Assembly: GCA_946406115.1 (NCBI GenBank)
Contig: OX291550.1
Coordinates: 20,746,722 to 20,810,721, forward strand
From: Apoda limacodes
Taxonomy: Eukaryota > Arthropoda > Insecta > Lepidoptera > Limacodidae
Reading direction: 5' to 3'
Length of the DNA stretch: 64,000 bases
Made by a program: the position numbers and the translations under genes. Shown in pieces: positions 37,401 to 48,300 of this stretch. The first letter of the stretch is position 1, and each line of letters starts with the position of its first letter. The notes below the pieces were generated by a model. It ran no database searches. It was not told the DNA's origin and saw only the letters and a program-made list of their open reading frames with translations.

Positions 37401-40400
37401 TATAAATCTAAACTCTTTGCAATAAATGAACTTTGTCAGATCATATTTTGTACCGACACGGTAGCTAGGCGCAGCTGTTATTTCTATGTGAGCGCTAACG
37501 CCCGCTGATACTTCGTAAATCTTCAATTCACATTAATTAATAATAATGCTGCAAAAAAATATCCCACTATTTTTTTATTAATTAGTAAGGTCATTCAGAA
37601 TCAGTATTTTCGATTCGACATCGGCACCGCTACCGTGAGGTCGGAATATTCTTTTGTGTTCATGTCTAGGATTTTAAACTTTAGTATAAGAAAACAATTG
37701 TACACAATTGATCCCGAAACTACGTTTTATTAACTATTTGAAGAAAGTAATGTTTTTAGGTTCAGCATTTTCGCTGTTTCAAAATGTTAAAAAAAAAACA
37801 CACAACAGTGAAATTTATTAATATATTAATATAGAACATGCTAGCAATCCAGCAATGGAATAAAATTGGTTTGATTAGAAAAAATCCAACAAACACTTCA
37901 ATTTTAAGGTGATGGCATACCCAAACGAGTTAAGTTCGCAAGTTTAAATTAATTTTGTTACAGTACACTTTTTGACTTGAAAAAATTATATATTATAGTT
38001 TAAACCTTGATTAAGTGGACATGCTATGCCTGGGGCTTTAATTCAATTTTATTGGAAAACTAAGAGTGATTTTAGCTTGATTTTGATTTTATAAAATATA
38101 TATTATTATGACCTAGTGAATTTGATTATTTCATAGTTCTAAATGAATATCTGAATTTAATGCCGACTAAATACCGAAAAAATCGAGATTTTCAACGTGC
38201 GACCAGGTGCTAGAGCCTATTACATGGAACTGTGTGTCTTTGTGTGCATCAATAGAGTAACATGTCTTTGAACACTGGTCGAAACGGCACGCTTTTGCTA
38301 GGGTTTGCCATAGCCTTAAGTTTACGAGTCAAGTACGTACATATGTTAACTAATTATGTAAATATTACTTAGTTGTAGGTATCTTTACATAATATGTACA
38401 TATGATGTTACTCTCATATCACGAAACATAATTTCGTGACACAAATTATCTGAAACGGAAGCTAAATAAACATTGTTTGTAAACATCAAAAGTGATAAGG
38501 CTGATGTTAAAAGTTATTATAAAATGTTTATTACCTCTCCAAAACCTTCAATTGCTCGCAAAAAGAACAAAGCTGTCGCGCCTCCCCATTTCACAACAAC
38601 GGGCGTAATAATCGTACATATAGCGGTAGATAACAATCCTATACCCAACACCCATTTACCACCAAATCTTTCTGCTAGAATACCACCAGGTATATGTGTC
38701 AGCACATACCCGTAGTAGAAGGAACTCAAAAGAAATCCTTGGGTAGCTTCACTCCATTCGAATTTTACAACCTGAAAGAATATTTTATGTTATGTTGTGA
38801 CGAAACAATATTTATACCTTAACATTTTGGTAATGCAATGTTTTTAGTCAAGTTTCAACGCGAAGATTTGCATTAGGAAACAATTCTCAATAAACGCCAC
38901 CACTACCTATAGCAAAATGCATTTTTAAATTATAATGGCGTGTTCAAATATACAAGTTTAGTAATTTTATGCATTGGCTGAGAAGTTTTGATTTGAAAGC
39001 TAACAAAATATAAGTACCAAAAACTCAAATGTAACATATTAAATCTCGAAAAAAATCGTTAAAAGTATGTTACAAAAACAGGTAAAGTAAACTCACAAAT
39101 CTTGAACATCAACACATATTAATTAGATAGTAAGACTTCCGATTCTTTGATTCGGACTCTAGGCAAAATGAAGTTGCGTAAAGTTTTAAACCAGTGACGC
39201 GAGAATGAATAACGAACGTTGATTGGATGTTTGTTTGGAACAACCGTTGATTGGAGGACGTTTTAAGATACGGTGATTGGATGTTGTTCAAGCGATATAA
39301 AAATGACATCACTTCATATGCCCTTCAAAGTTATTTTCATAACTTTTACCCGAATAAAATTTTATTCAGAAAATTAAACGTAGGATACATCGAAAACCCT
39401 CTGGATAGGAGTTGTTTTGTAAATTGCGGTTTTCTTTTTTTAAAAATTTTAATGCCTTAAGTTAAATAGTTATGCTACTGTTATTGGGAGTTTTATAATG
39501 TTAAATATAACTGCGAAAGTTTAAGTTACTTAGAACTTTTATAATATTGAAAACACCCGCGAGACTTATCTAAGGCAGTCATTTAACGACCATTTGGGTA
39601 GTCTCGTACAATAAAAAATCTAACAATGATAAATGGTAGTTGTCTTGGTTTTCATGTATTCATAATCATAATCTACGCTTGTGGGTCACGAGGAGCTATC
39701 TAGGAACCACGTGGGGTTAAACTACGGCTAGATTGTGCCACCTTTACTGGTTAGTAAATACTTTTATATTAGAAGTTATTAGAGGAAAAGTCTCAGTGAA
39801 AATATTGAATATTCGTTGTGAAATCCTTTAGGTTGTGTTTTCCTACGTGGGGTCCTTTAAAAGTTGCAGGCGGGTAAACCACCCATGGCTTCAGATAATT
39901 TATTTCCGGAGGGCCTATTTCAATTGAAGATGTCTAATCTAATCTAAACGTAACGTAAAGTCGATGGTGGTCGAGGAGTTTAAATTCAACTTCACGTCCT
40001 AAGTGGCGGAGGTTCAAACCCGGGTCGGTGTGTACGAATGAGTCTTTTCTTAATTTCTCAAGCACACTGAGTTATTTATTCACACCACTGGCTTTTCGTT
40101 AAAGGAAAACATCGTGAGGAAACCTGGATAGGTCAAGAAAAAAAAAGACGTATGTGAAGTCCACAATCCGCATTGGGCCCGCGTGTGGACTATGGCCCAA
40201 ACCACCCTCGCTTATGAGGGTAGGCCGTGCCCCAACAGTGGGAACGTATGAAGGCTGGCGAGAATCTAACGTTGATACATCGCTATGACGATTTCGTCTT
40301 TTCTGTCGGATGGAAATTTATAGTAGAAAGAAATCTCAACTACCCCAACAGGAAGGAATATATTAACGGACCTTGTTCTGGGAAATTTTCAGCTAGATAC

Positions 40401-43400
40401 AGCAAAATCTTCAATAAAAGTAGAAGTGGAAACTAAAATAATATAAAATAATAATAATTTATATAATAACTCTTTAGTACTTGTGTCCTTTAGTTTTGAT
40501 ATTCGAGTATTTGCTATTTTTAGGTGTTTTTTGTACTGACGTTAGAAATGGTGAAAACTCAAAGTGGGCGTTATTTATCATAAGAAAATAAATTATTTCT
40601 GTGAAATTTCTGAAATAACTTAAGCGCGGCCGGAGTTATAGTTGATCCAGGATATAATCTATCTCCATTTCAAATTTCATCAAACTCCGTCCGCTGTTGC
40701 AGCCTAAAGGAGTTACAACCAAAAAAACCTTGGTTAAAGTTACGTGAGTTGTAAACGATAGAGTTACTTAAAGTCGGCAATTCAACTTGCCAAAGACCGA
40801 TGATGACCTGGACTATAGTGCTAAAGAGAAGGTCGATCTACTGGGTCTCTTTGCTTCAAATTCGAATATGAAAAACAATATAAGACAAGAAACTAAAGGC
40901 GTTTATAACTCGAGTGTGCCAGACGGTATTCCAGCAGAGGTGCTTAAACAGTGTGCTCCTGAGTTATGTTCTTTGCTCATGCGCCTTACATCAGATACAT
41001 CAGATCCATCGAATTAAAGGCCGTTTATATAAGAAATATTTTCATAGATTTAGCTATATTTAACTTCTTAATTATTTTCTTTGATGCTTATTTTGTAAAC
41101 TATTGTTTGCTATATTACTCTGACGTACTTTCAAAAGAACTGGGTTTACTACTACTTATTTAACCCAACATTTATATATATATTTTTATTTCAGAAAATA
41201 GGGAGGGCGTTTATACTAAAAATAGAAAAAGCCATCACGACATTTATTCCTGGAGAGGTGTTCAGAGTTTTAACGAACGTCAGTTGCTCAAAATGTACAC
41301 ATTTTACTGACAATATCCCAAAACAAAGTTAATAAGGATAATGGTTGCACTACTCACTAACTACAGTATGGGGTTCTTGAAGAAAGAAGTTATTACATTT
41401 TTGAAGGGTCAGCAACGCGCGAGTGACACCCCTGCCACCTTAGAGGTTTAAAAAAAAGTTTGTATTATTAGAAGACTGAAGTCATCTTTTTTATGAGTTG
41501 ATATTATTTGGTGCGACATGTCCTAAACTGGAAATATCCTAAACGCAAAGTTTCCTAAACTACAGAGTGTCCTGAACACTAAATGTTGAAATGACCTAAC
41601 TGCAGTTCCCTAAACAAATGCGAATATTTGTACGGAGTAATATCTGCAACTACGGAATAGATCCTAAAAATTTCTTGCCTAGACTGTCTTTAAAATCTTG
41701 GCACTCCCCCTCTGTACTTCATGGAACTGTGTAAACTAAATAAAAAAAAACCTGTTTTGTATGAATCTGTAATATCCGTTCAGTTTGCTAACACGTACGT
41801 GATAGTTTTGCTCTATTCTTACTTACATCTATTGTGGTGTTTTTATTTTGTGCGAAGATTTTATAGACGTACAATACCAATGGACAGGTTCATTATTCCT
41901 AAGTAAAATATATTATGTTGGGGTCACGACAACTTTTTCAAATGAAAAATAGTGCTTCTGATCAACAGGTTAGAAACACTAATGTGATTCTTCTGTTAAG
42001 TATTACTTATCCAAAATGCCAAATGCTAAGCTCCAGATTATAAGTATAATAAAAAAAGATATCTGTCTATGATGTGTACGGAAAGCTCAAGTCCCAGCAA
42101 GAAACACATCAAATATCACTGCAAGTTACATTGGGATACAATGCTATAGCACGGACGCGGAGCAGGAAGAATTTCGTTTAATGACCGGTCACTATTTGTC
42201 TTTGTTGCACGCGCTTTGTTGCACCGACCGCTGTCATCAGAAATTACTACTATTTTGACAACTGACACAGGCTAAAAAATAAAAGGTCAATGTACGAAAT
42301 TCTTTGTGCTTCGCGTCCGTGCTATAGCTACAAACCAGTGTCCATATTTAAACCATGTGCTTCGGCAGCATTTGTAGGGTATCGCAGGCACACGCTTGGG
42401 AGGCCACTGAGACAAGGCTTTGATTATCATCGTTCAGTTTTTCAAGGTAAACCACAACATGATTTACTGATTTGCTGATTTGCATCCAGTTTGGCAATAA
42501 TATGGTAACTAGTGAAGAGGCGGGAAGTGATCTGTATGGAGACGTGAAACAGTCCAAATTATTGCCTATGACATCAGACCTATTGCGTTTCTTTCTACAC
42601 CATGATATGCCATTATCAGGTAAAAACATGTTACTGGAACTAGGCATTGTATCGATTATAAAGTTTTAACCCTTAGTAATTTACCAAAATACAAGTTGTT
42701 TACATACTAAACACAAACTAAATTACGCACTCTGTACTTATTACTATATCTAAATTTTATCTATGACATTGAATTATTTATCTAAGTCTTTGCACTACAT
42801 TTTACCATATGCTTTGTTGCTTTTGATTGTTTCAAGAGGCTCTATTTAATGAGGATTTAGATAACGTAGGAATGCGATTCAGCGTAAGACAATATTTTTT
42901 TCTGCATTATTTACAAGGTAAGGTTGAAGAAGTAATCAAGCTAATTCAGGGGCAGTGACAGCAAAAGAAGTTATTGAATGATAACGAAGCATAATTTCTA
43001 GGACAACTGATAATGATGAAAGATGATGAGTTGGGGTTGTTTGCAAGACTTTATGCTCTTAAAAGAGCTATCATCTTAACATAAATTATGTAAAATGTAC
43101 TGATAGGCATATTAAATTAGTGATGTGGTCTAAATTTATATAGATCAGAATAATACAGTTAAGTTTCATGAGTGAGTTGGTAAAGTCTGATATCATATTA
43201 ACTACTGGGGTTAGGCAATAAATCTCTTTAACTAATCCATACTCATATTTTGCCTTGTAAAATGTCTTGCATTAGTGTTCCTTCTTATTTACCTTATTTC
43301 TTGTTTTCTTTAGGGTATATAGTTTATCCGCATATCCGTTCTTATGTCATAGCCTTACACTTTTGCCCTATTTCTATTCTTTCGTAAATAGAAGTTGAAA

Positions 43401-44241
43401 GAGAGTCTTGATATATGAGCTATACTTACATCGTCATCTCTAAAGAAGCTCTTCATCGTGACGTTGCTCATTGTACTCATGTCTCTCACTGCATTCATGT
43501 CAGGACACGCATCAGGATCATAATGCGGGTCACCTTCAACGGCTACTGTTTTCCTTACCATCTGAGTAATCGCAAGATTGAGACATACACGCATCGTGTA
43601 TGCATTTGCAATCGCCAGAAGCGCCATAACCGCAAAAACATAGCGTTGGGGTATTATAAAAACTGTAATTATAAAAAAATAATTAAGAGATTGTTTTTAA
43701 TTGATATGGTTAAGAGTAAATCGCTATACTATTCTAATAGTAGATTTTTCACCAAGGGGATAAAGCTGTGTCTTAAAGTCATGGGTGCTATATTGAAACC
43801 CGATCATAACGAAGGGTTCCAAGGTTAACACCCCTTGCAGGGTGTTTTGAGTTAACCTACGAGGAAAGCAAGGAAGGTAGGAATAGAATACTGAGTGCAA
43901 TGATGAGATGAAAACATCTTTATCGCCCAGGTGAATACTTTTCGAAATACGCCAGTTCGATTCCCGGATAAGTTACAAATAAATAAATATTTTTGGACAG
44001 TACACACAGCGCCATCTGGCCTCAAAGTAAGCAGAGCTTGTGTAATGGTTAACAAATACATGTATATTACATTTTTTTTGTAAATACATACATATCATAC
44101 ATAAATACACCCAGACTCAAGACAAACACAAATGTTTATCACATAAATGTTTGTCCAGTGCGGGAATTGAACCTGAAGATAGGAACGAAGTTGTAGGTAC
44201 TACTTACGTTTCGACAGCACGAGCCTCCATCCTGTTAACAT
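31239..44241 (-). CDS. Gene B: complete SLC17/MFS anion (phosphate) cotransporter-like
   Basis: Complete 12-TM transporter of 519 residues, typical for SLC17 (about 480-520). Exons: 44208-44241, 43430-43662, 38535-38771, 37172-37378, 36011-36187, 33556-33772, 32140-32378, 31239-31454; total 1560 nt, in frame throughout. Start MLTGWRLVLSK was chosen because its one-base overhang joins exon 2 in the frame IIPQRYVFAVM; the nested ATG in the other frame does not. TM1 is about residues 20-42, followed by a loop with Cys64 and an N-glycosylation sequon at Asn78. Exon 3 has WSEATQGFLLSSFYYGYVLT and the MFS loop GGILAERFGGKW. Exon 4 has SRWAPKSERGR. Exon 7 has NYAGTTTAMVNG. TM12 is about 455-477, with a charged Glu/Lys-rich tail facing the cytosol. 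No break or missing signature was seen. Probable sodium- or proton-coupled anion symporter; the substrate is not determinable. Confidence 0.97.
31508..31625 (+). repeat. SINE-tail fragment in gene B last intron
   Basis: 'ggggttccatatccaaaggg' and 'ccgtctgtctacctttccct' match the 'gggttccgtagcc' family. Confidence 0.55.
32140..32378 (-). CDS. Gene B exon 7 (TM9-TM11)
   Basis: 239 nt. It encodes AATGPGICIIMASYSGCNTT, GAYYCGMKINALDITPNYAG and PYLIGLLTPD before GTAAGT. Confidence 0.95.
32379..33555 (-). other. Gene B intron 6
   Basis: 1177 bp, AT-rich. About 33345-33445 matches the middle of SINE family 2 (tctcaagtattattcact, gacagaaaacatcg). The rest holds nothing recognised. Confidence 0.6.
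33556..33772 (-). CDS. Gene B exon 6 (TM7-TM8)
   Basis: 217 nt, ending one base into a codon. It encodes IGHDWGYFTMVTDLPKYM and SAGFLSSLPYVAMW, and ends ARKIYTTI. The donor GTTTGT is weaker than consensus, but the phase and the homology to gene A fix it. Confidence 0.94.
34195..35240 (-). pseudogene. Jockey/CR1-like LINE 3' region
   Basis: Aligns with 19203-20579: aatgaagtttattgcacaca, gtggcggccttttcgctagtaagc, gaatatgagtactccggca, gggagccgcttgag. It carries a further dispersed repeat at 34250-34420. Only the last third of the ORF remains, with stops. Confidence 0.7.
35568..35832 (-). mobile_element. SINE family 1, near full length
   Basis: The minus strand begins ccctcgcagcctagttggta (A-box region), has gggttcgattcccgcac (B box), then gacaaacatttatg, gagtctgggtgtaatt and ggccagacggcgctgtgt, and ends in an (ATT)n tail. 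Best-preserved copy together with 45270-45531. Confidence 0.85.
36011..36187 (-). CDS. Gene B exon 5 (central cytoplasmic loop)
   Basis: 59 codons, phase 0: TLLCYSTPNTHPYIS, then KKFLNENVDSLVDQKHRKR and DPVPWKALIRSVPLWAL. The donor is GTAAGT. Confidence 0.94.
36188..37171 (-). other. Gene B intron 4, dominated by a tandem repeat
   Basis: 984 bp; about 790 bp of it is the 263-bp repeat described separately. Confidence 0.85.
36331..37116. repeat. Three tandem copies of a ~263-bp unit
   Basis: 'gcggggatagctctgttcat' occurs at 36338, 36602 and 36865 (steps 264 and 263). The copies differ at only a few bases (for example gacatgacaag against ggcatgacaag). The third copy ends near 37116, about 55 bases from the exon 4 donor. 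High identity implies recent duplication or homogenisation. Confidence 0.95.
37172..37378 (-). CDS. Gene B exon 4 (TM4-TM6)
   Basis: 69 codons, phase 0. It begins GPTMPGLMAMVSRWAPKSER and ends GGIGIAWFIFW before GTAAGT. On its 3' side a triplicated 263-bp repeat begins in the intron about 55 bases from the donor. Confidence 0.95.
37379..38534 (-). other. Gene B intron 3
   Basis: 1156 bp AT-rich sequence, no repeat or exon recognised. Confidence 0.6.
38535..38771 (-). CDS. Gene B exon 3 (TM2-TM4)
   Basis: 79 codons, phase 0. It contains FEWSEATQGFLLSSFYYGY, PGGILAERFGGKW (MFS loop 2-3 signature) and LRAIEGFGE. The donor is GTAATA. Confidence 0.95.
39205..39305 (+). promoter_or_regulatory. 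Three repeated gttgattgga (CCAAT-type) blocks before a TATA-like box
   Basis: cgttgattggatgtt, cgttgattggaggac and cggtgattggatgtt each contain ATTGG, an inverted CCAAT box, at about 32-bp spacing. They are followed by gatataaaaatg at about 39294-39303 and an AATAAA at about 39355. It could be a mobile-element promoter or chance. Confidence 0.3.
39962..40255 (+). mobile_element. tRNA-derived SINE, family 2
   Basis: Head with gtggtcgaggagtttaa and B box ggaggttcaaacccgggtcg; body with aaaacatcgtgaggaaacct, tgtgaagtccacaatccgc and gcgtgtggactatggccca. Fragments of the same body occur at 28170-28400 (minus) and 33345-33445. Confidence 0.75.
40780..41015 (+). pseudogene. LINE reverse-transcriptase N-terminal fragment
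   Basis: DYSAKEKVDLLGLFASNSN and VPDGIPAEVLKQCAPELCSL match the start of the reverse transcriptase region in Jockey-like LINEs (…GPDGIP-VVLKxCAPEL). Truncated on both sides. Confidence 0.75.
41360..41452 (+). repeat. LINE family L tail fragment
   Basis: cagtatggggttcttgaaga, agaagttattacatttttga and ggtcagcaacgcgcgagtga match 21270-21340. Confidence 0.7.
41516..41620 (+). repeat. Degenerate short tandem repeat built on TCCTAAAC
   Basis: cctaaac or close variants occur six times in about 100 bases, spaced about 15-20 bp (atgtcctaaac, tatcctaaacg, tttcctaaact, gtgtcctgaac, atgacctaact, ttccctaaac). Confidence 0.7.
42144..42327 (+). mobile_element. MITE family M1, complete copy
   Basis: 184 bp. 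Ends ctatagcacggacgcggagc and gcttcgcgtccgtgctatag form inverted repeats of about 20 bp with one mismatch. It carries gaccggtcactatttgtct and cgctgtcatcagaaattact. It lies in gene B intron 2. The termini and size suggest a non-autonomous DNA transposon with TA target. Confidence 0.85.
43430..43662 (-). CDS. Gene B exon 2 (TM1 and first lumenal/extracellular loop)
   Basis: 233 nt, residues 12-89. It encodes PQRYVFAVMALLAIANAYTM, RVCLNLAITQMV and a 40-residue loop with an acidic start, Cys64 and N-V-T at 78-80, ending in three Asp. The large glycosylatable loop between TM1 and TM2 is typical of SLC17. The donor is GTAAGT. Confidence 0.95.
43663..44207 (-). other. Gene B intron 1, half occupied by a SINE
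   Basis: 545 bp. The SINE family 1 copy at 43982-44172 ends 35 bases from the exon 1 donor. Confidence 0.8.
43982..44172 (-). mobile_element. SINE family 1, head-truncated
   Basis: cacagcgccatctggcctc, cacccagactcaagacaaac and tttgtccagtgcgggaattg; the tRNA-like head stops within the B box. Confidence 0.8.
44208..44241 (-). CDS. Gene B exon 1 (N-terminal 11 codons)
   Basis: 34 nt: ATG, ten further codons and one overhanging base before the donor GTAAGT. The parallel exon in gene C encodes MTLKGWRLVLNR and also ends in phase 1, which supports this short exon. A CAG at 44271-44273 (minus-strand TTTGTTGCAG) could be the acceptor of a 5' UTR intron, giving an exon that starts at about 44270. 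Confidence 0.85.
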
Positions 44242-45269
44242 TTTGAGTAGGTACTTTACTATTTCTTTATCTGCAACAAAGAGATTAATATGTTACAAAC
44301 TAAAGAAAAAAAGGTACAAACTGTTTCCAAATTAGATACTCAATGAAAAGTATCCAGAGGAGTCCAGAGGCAAGAACAAAAACAATGGCAATACACTTAT
44401 ACACCTACAACCAGGAGGTATTATTATATGCCGCTTTTTGCTATAGTCGCAAACGAAACATTCATTCACAAATTTCCAATAAATTATTTAAGAGGCAGTA
44501 CTGCGTGACAGGAAACTTGAATTAAAGCAATGATGACGTGATATGTAACTGAGCGTGCGTGAGTAGTAAGTGCAGCTACATCTCAAACTCACTGAGATTA
44601 TCATTGAAATAAATTAATATTTTATTGTATGCTCGCTGCTGCCCTCGACGTCGTCTACGTGAACGCTATTCTATAACATCACTTTTTGTGAACGAAACCA
44701 TAGCGCGACCTAATTCGACGCCAACGCCATCTAGTTAGCAAACAGGAAACATTTTTATATGGTGAAAAATTATAACACATTTAAGTTATGACTTTACACG
44801 ATTTTTTAAACATAAAATAAATGGCTATGTGTGAGTAGAATAATGAATAAATAAGAAGCAAGTCAAATATGCTTCGTTAGATTACACGTTGTTACAGAAT
44901 GCGTTGAAGAAATAAAGGTTCACTGCTCGTTCCCCGTAGGTGATAGCATGATAATATGTAGGCTATATGTTGACCCGACTTCTTAATAATATTCGTGCCA
45001 AATTCAAAGTAAATTCATACAGTACTTTTTGAGTTTATCCCAAACATACATACAGACAAACAGACAAAAATTCAATAATGATTCACTGGCATTTTAATGC
45101 ATGCTTAATGCGACAAGGTACCTATTTTTTTGTATTATATAGCAATATTTGATAATAACGCAAACATTTATTGTTATAAATATTCAGTGCTAGGCAGTTG
45201 GTGTAATTTTTTGAAGTTAGATTCACGTTTACTAGTTTTGGTACAGTATGTTCACTATCAACAAATGAA

Positions 45270-45531
45270 TAACTAAATATTTTTGGACATAACATACAGC
45301 GCCGTCTGGCCCCAAAGTAAGCAAAGCTTGTGTTATGGTACCAGTCAACGGGTACAAATAAATATTATTATATATTACTTTTTTTTCGTAAATACATACA
45401 TATTATACATCAATACACCCAGACTCAAGATAAACACAAATGTTTATCACATAAATGTTTGTCCAGTGTGGGAATCGAACCCACACCCTCTGCTCAGCAT
45501 ACGGCTACAATACCAACTAGGCTGCGAGGGA
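45270..45531 (-). mobile_element. SINE family 1, near full length
   Basis: Same order of blocks as 35568-35832: tRNA-like head on the minus strand (ccctcgcagcctagttggta, gggttcgattcccacac), body and ggccagacggcgctgtatg end. Confidence 0.85.
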
Positions 45532-47380
45532 GTCAAAATTATTCAACAGTATTAGTATGACATTCGTGGTTATGCAAACTGAGACAGGTCACAGCTGTCT
45601 TTTTGTAAAGTATGTCAATGTATCAATAAACAAATTAGGTTAGATTCACATTTCTGTCAGGTAGTTAAAATTTTGTTGTGATAACAAATTCACGGGTTAT
45701 CTTGTGTTTTTAGTATGTATACTGCATTTTTTGACTGGAAAATCTTATAGTTATATAGTTATTGCGGATAGAAATTTAATATTGGTACTGCTTTTTCTAT
45801 TTTTAGTATGTATTCTGTAGCCAAATGGCAAAAAAAAACTCTTTTAGTTTCGTCACTTCTGACCGTATATCACTTATAGTCCGGGCAACTCATTTATATC
45901 TATTTTAATAAAATTGAGGTAGCTGTTTTATGATACAATGAAAATATATTTTTACTATAGTGCAGTCTAAACAAAGATCAGGGGAATAAAATTTTGTGCA
46001 TCCTGTATGTCGTGTCGTTAAGATATGTACAAAAATTCTCATACTACTACGACAAGTGGTGGTTTATCGTTGGTTTTTTTATTAATTTTAACAGCCGATT
46101 AAATTTTAGTATTACTACAAATGTAGTTCAGTCAGTCAGGTTCAGTAGTTTTTCAGAAAACTATGTACATATCTGTAGATATGTATGTGTTCATAAAAAT
46201 ACTATTTTAAATAAAGGTAAAACTTCCATTAACAAAATCCACTGCAATCATTTTAATAAAAAACATATAAAAGGCAAAAAAAAATCAAATGAAACCAAAT
46301 CAAATGCATATATTACGGTCGAGTTAAATTATTATTATTATTTTTACAACCACCTATATTATTTTATTATTTTTAAATAAAAATACTTTAATGTAATAAT
46401 ATCATTAAACAAAACACTTACTTATAGCACATCAATATTCCCAGCTCTGCAAAATATTTGCTTAAAGGCTATAACCAGCTAGCTAGGCTAGCTAAACTGG
46501 CTAGAACATAAGAGAAACTGGCATTACGCGGAAATTGTATCTCCTTTTACTATCATCTTTGCATATGTATCTATCTACAACATTTTATCTTATTTCATGA
46601 TGACAGACGTTATCAGTAAGTATATGAATTCTGTAAGAACAAAGCAATAGTTTACAAATATATTATTGGAAACAGTGGCGCATGAAATAGGGTTATCGGA
46701 ATATTGGTCCTCGACCTGAAAAGTAATGGAAAAATATACTTAACTTACAGATTATTTAAATCATTTTAATGTAACTTTTGAATTATACTTTAATTTATTG
46801 TAGTCATATTGTAGTGAAAAAGTAAGGACATAAGGGCGCGGTCGGATCGGCGAGCTTTTTAAGTAGTGAATAGTGCGGTAGTTAACTTATAACACATAGC
46901 AGTCAGACTGGTGAGCTTTAATATGTAGATAGTATGCTAGTAAACTTATAGCGCTTGGCGATCATACTAGCTGAGCTACTAGTTCGAGGTAGTAAACTAG
47001 TAAAAGAATTGTTGGTTTGAGATAGAGCTATTAAGTTGGGTTATAAAGCAGCAGTATCAGTTGAGAATATTCTATCTCAGTTCAAACTATCTAGTAGTAA
47101 ATCTAGTTCACCCTTTTAACTAATTTTTAATCACAATCAAACAGTTTTAAACAATTCTGCTCTGATGCAATGCAGCGAACTGAGTAAACAAAGCTAACAT
47201 ACCTTTACTAATTTGTTAGAAGACATTCTATTTAAGGGTCGGCTCATACCGAGACGCGACGCGACGTGATGCAACGTGAAAAGGCTTGCAATTTTCATTT
47301 TGTGCTTGTAGTGACACACTCGTAGCGGCTATTTATTTGAGCGGCATCTGCGAGCGAGTATCTTCTTGCTCAACTACTAT

Positions 47381-47824
47381 GGGCGCGTTCGATTTGGATT
47401 AAAAGTTCCCACGATTGATACTTTTCACTCTTTTGATAACGCCAGTTTTGCCACCAACACCTATCGTTCGTGTAGCTTTGAAACGTTACTAACAAAATTT
47501 TTGGTTGCAAAGCGAACGGTTGACGAACACACACTACGATAAAACACACACACACACACACACTACTACAAACAATGAATATGAATAGGCAGTTTGACAG
47601 AATAACACAAAAGCCTCACCTCTAGTCATGGGTCTAAAGTTTTCTTTTTCGGTGGCAAAAGTGACAAAAATAACGAAAAAATCGTACACGAATGCATGAC
47701 AATTTGTTACAAATGATGCTTAAATTTTGATATATTTGACACCAATGCAAAACAAACGGATGACAGATGACAAAGTTTCACAAATACATAAATACATATT
47801 CTGCATCCCAAAACGAATGCGCCC
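47381..47824. mobile_element. 444-bp MITE with TAT target duplication
   Basis: Left end gggcgcgttcgatttgg and right end ccaaaacgaatgcgccc are inverted repeats (17 bp, two mismatches), flanked by TAT on both sides (47378-47380 and 47825-47827). A 3-bp duplication fits a PIF/Harbinger-type non-autonomous element. It includes an (AC)n run at about 47541-47567. Confidence 0.7.
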
Positions 47825-48227
47825 TATGTAAACTAGTTTTAAAAGATGAGTTGGAATCCCAATAGTCTGCAATGTGAACTGTAAACTATTGAGCTACTAT
47901 ATTGCCATTTCGCTCTATCCTAGTAAATCAAGCAGCAATATTTAATATCTACAGCTAATAGTTTGTACCCCTCAGTCTGACCGCGTTTAACGTGTAAATT
48001 TGCTTGAAAAAAATTTTTTCACGTTATTTGAAAGTTTTGTATTGTAACGTAAATAACACTTATAAACTTTAAGTACTACTATGTTGTTGTTATTATATGC
48101 ACTACTATTTCTATGTAGGTATGTATATTTTTATAGTATTGCTTAATTCTATGAAGATTTTATGTATTCGTAAGATTGATGTACTAGGACTTGCATTTCC
48201 ATGGCAAAGATATAGTTGAGATTTTCA

Positions 48228-48300
48228 ATGGCTAGTCTTGGGTAGAGCACTTACTCGGAATGTAAATAAAAAAAATGTTTTTGAAGATTCAATTCCTGGC
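48228..48300 (+). mobile_element. Diverged tRNA-like SINE head
   Basis: tagtcttgggtagagcactt (A-box-like) and agattcaattcctggctc (B-box-like) at tRNA spacing, with no full cloverleaf. Confidence 0.45.

Larger units (their letters stand above)
38772..43429 (-). other. Gene B intron 2 (4.7 kb)
   Basis: Holds a CCAAT/TATA-like cluster at 39205-39305, SINE family 2 at 39962-40255, a LINE fragment at 40780-41015, a LINE tail at 41360-41452, a CCTAAAC-rich stretch at 41516-41620 and a complete MITE at 42144-42327. The remainder (42330-43420) is AT-rich and unrecognised. Confidence 0.65.

Noticed and set aside
39251..39460. 69-codon plus-strand ORF after the CCAAT/TATA-like cluster
   Set aside because: It starts upstream of the TATA-like box and shows no known domain; kept only as a regulatory curiosity.
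43415..43828. 137-codon plus-strand ORF
   Set aside because: Antisense shadow of gene B exon 2 and its flanking intron; the minus strand has the conserved transporter sequence with correct splice sites.
45994..46380. 128-codon plus-strand ORF
   Set aside because: AT-rich, Asn/Tyr/Phe/Ile-biased, without recognisable domain or splice context; expected by chance at this composition.
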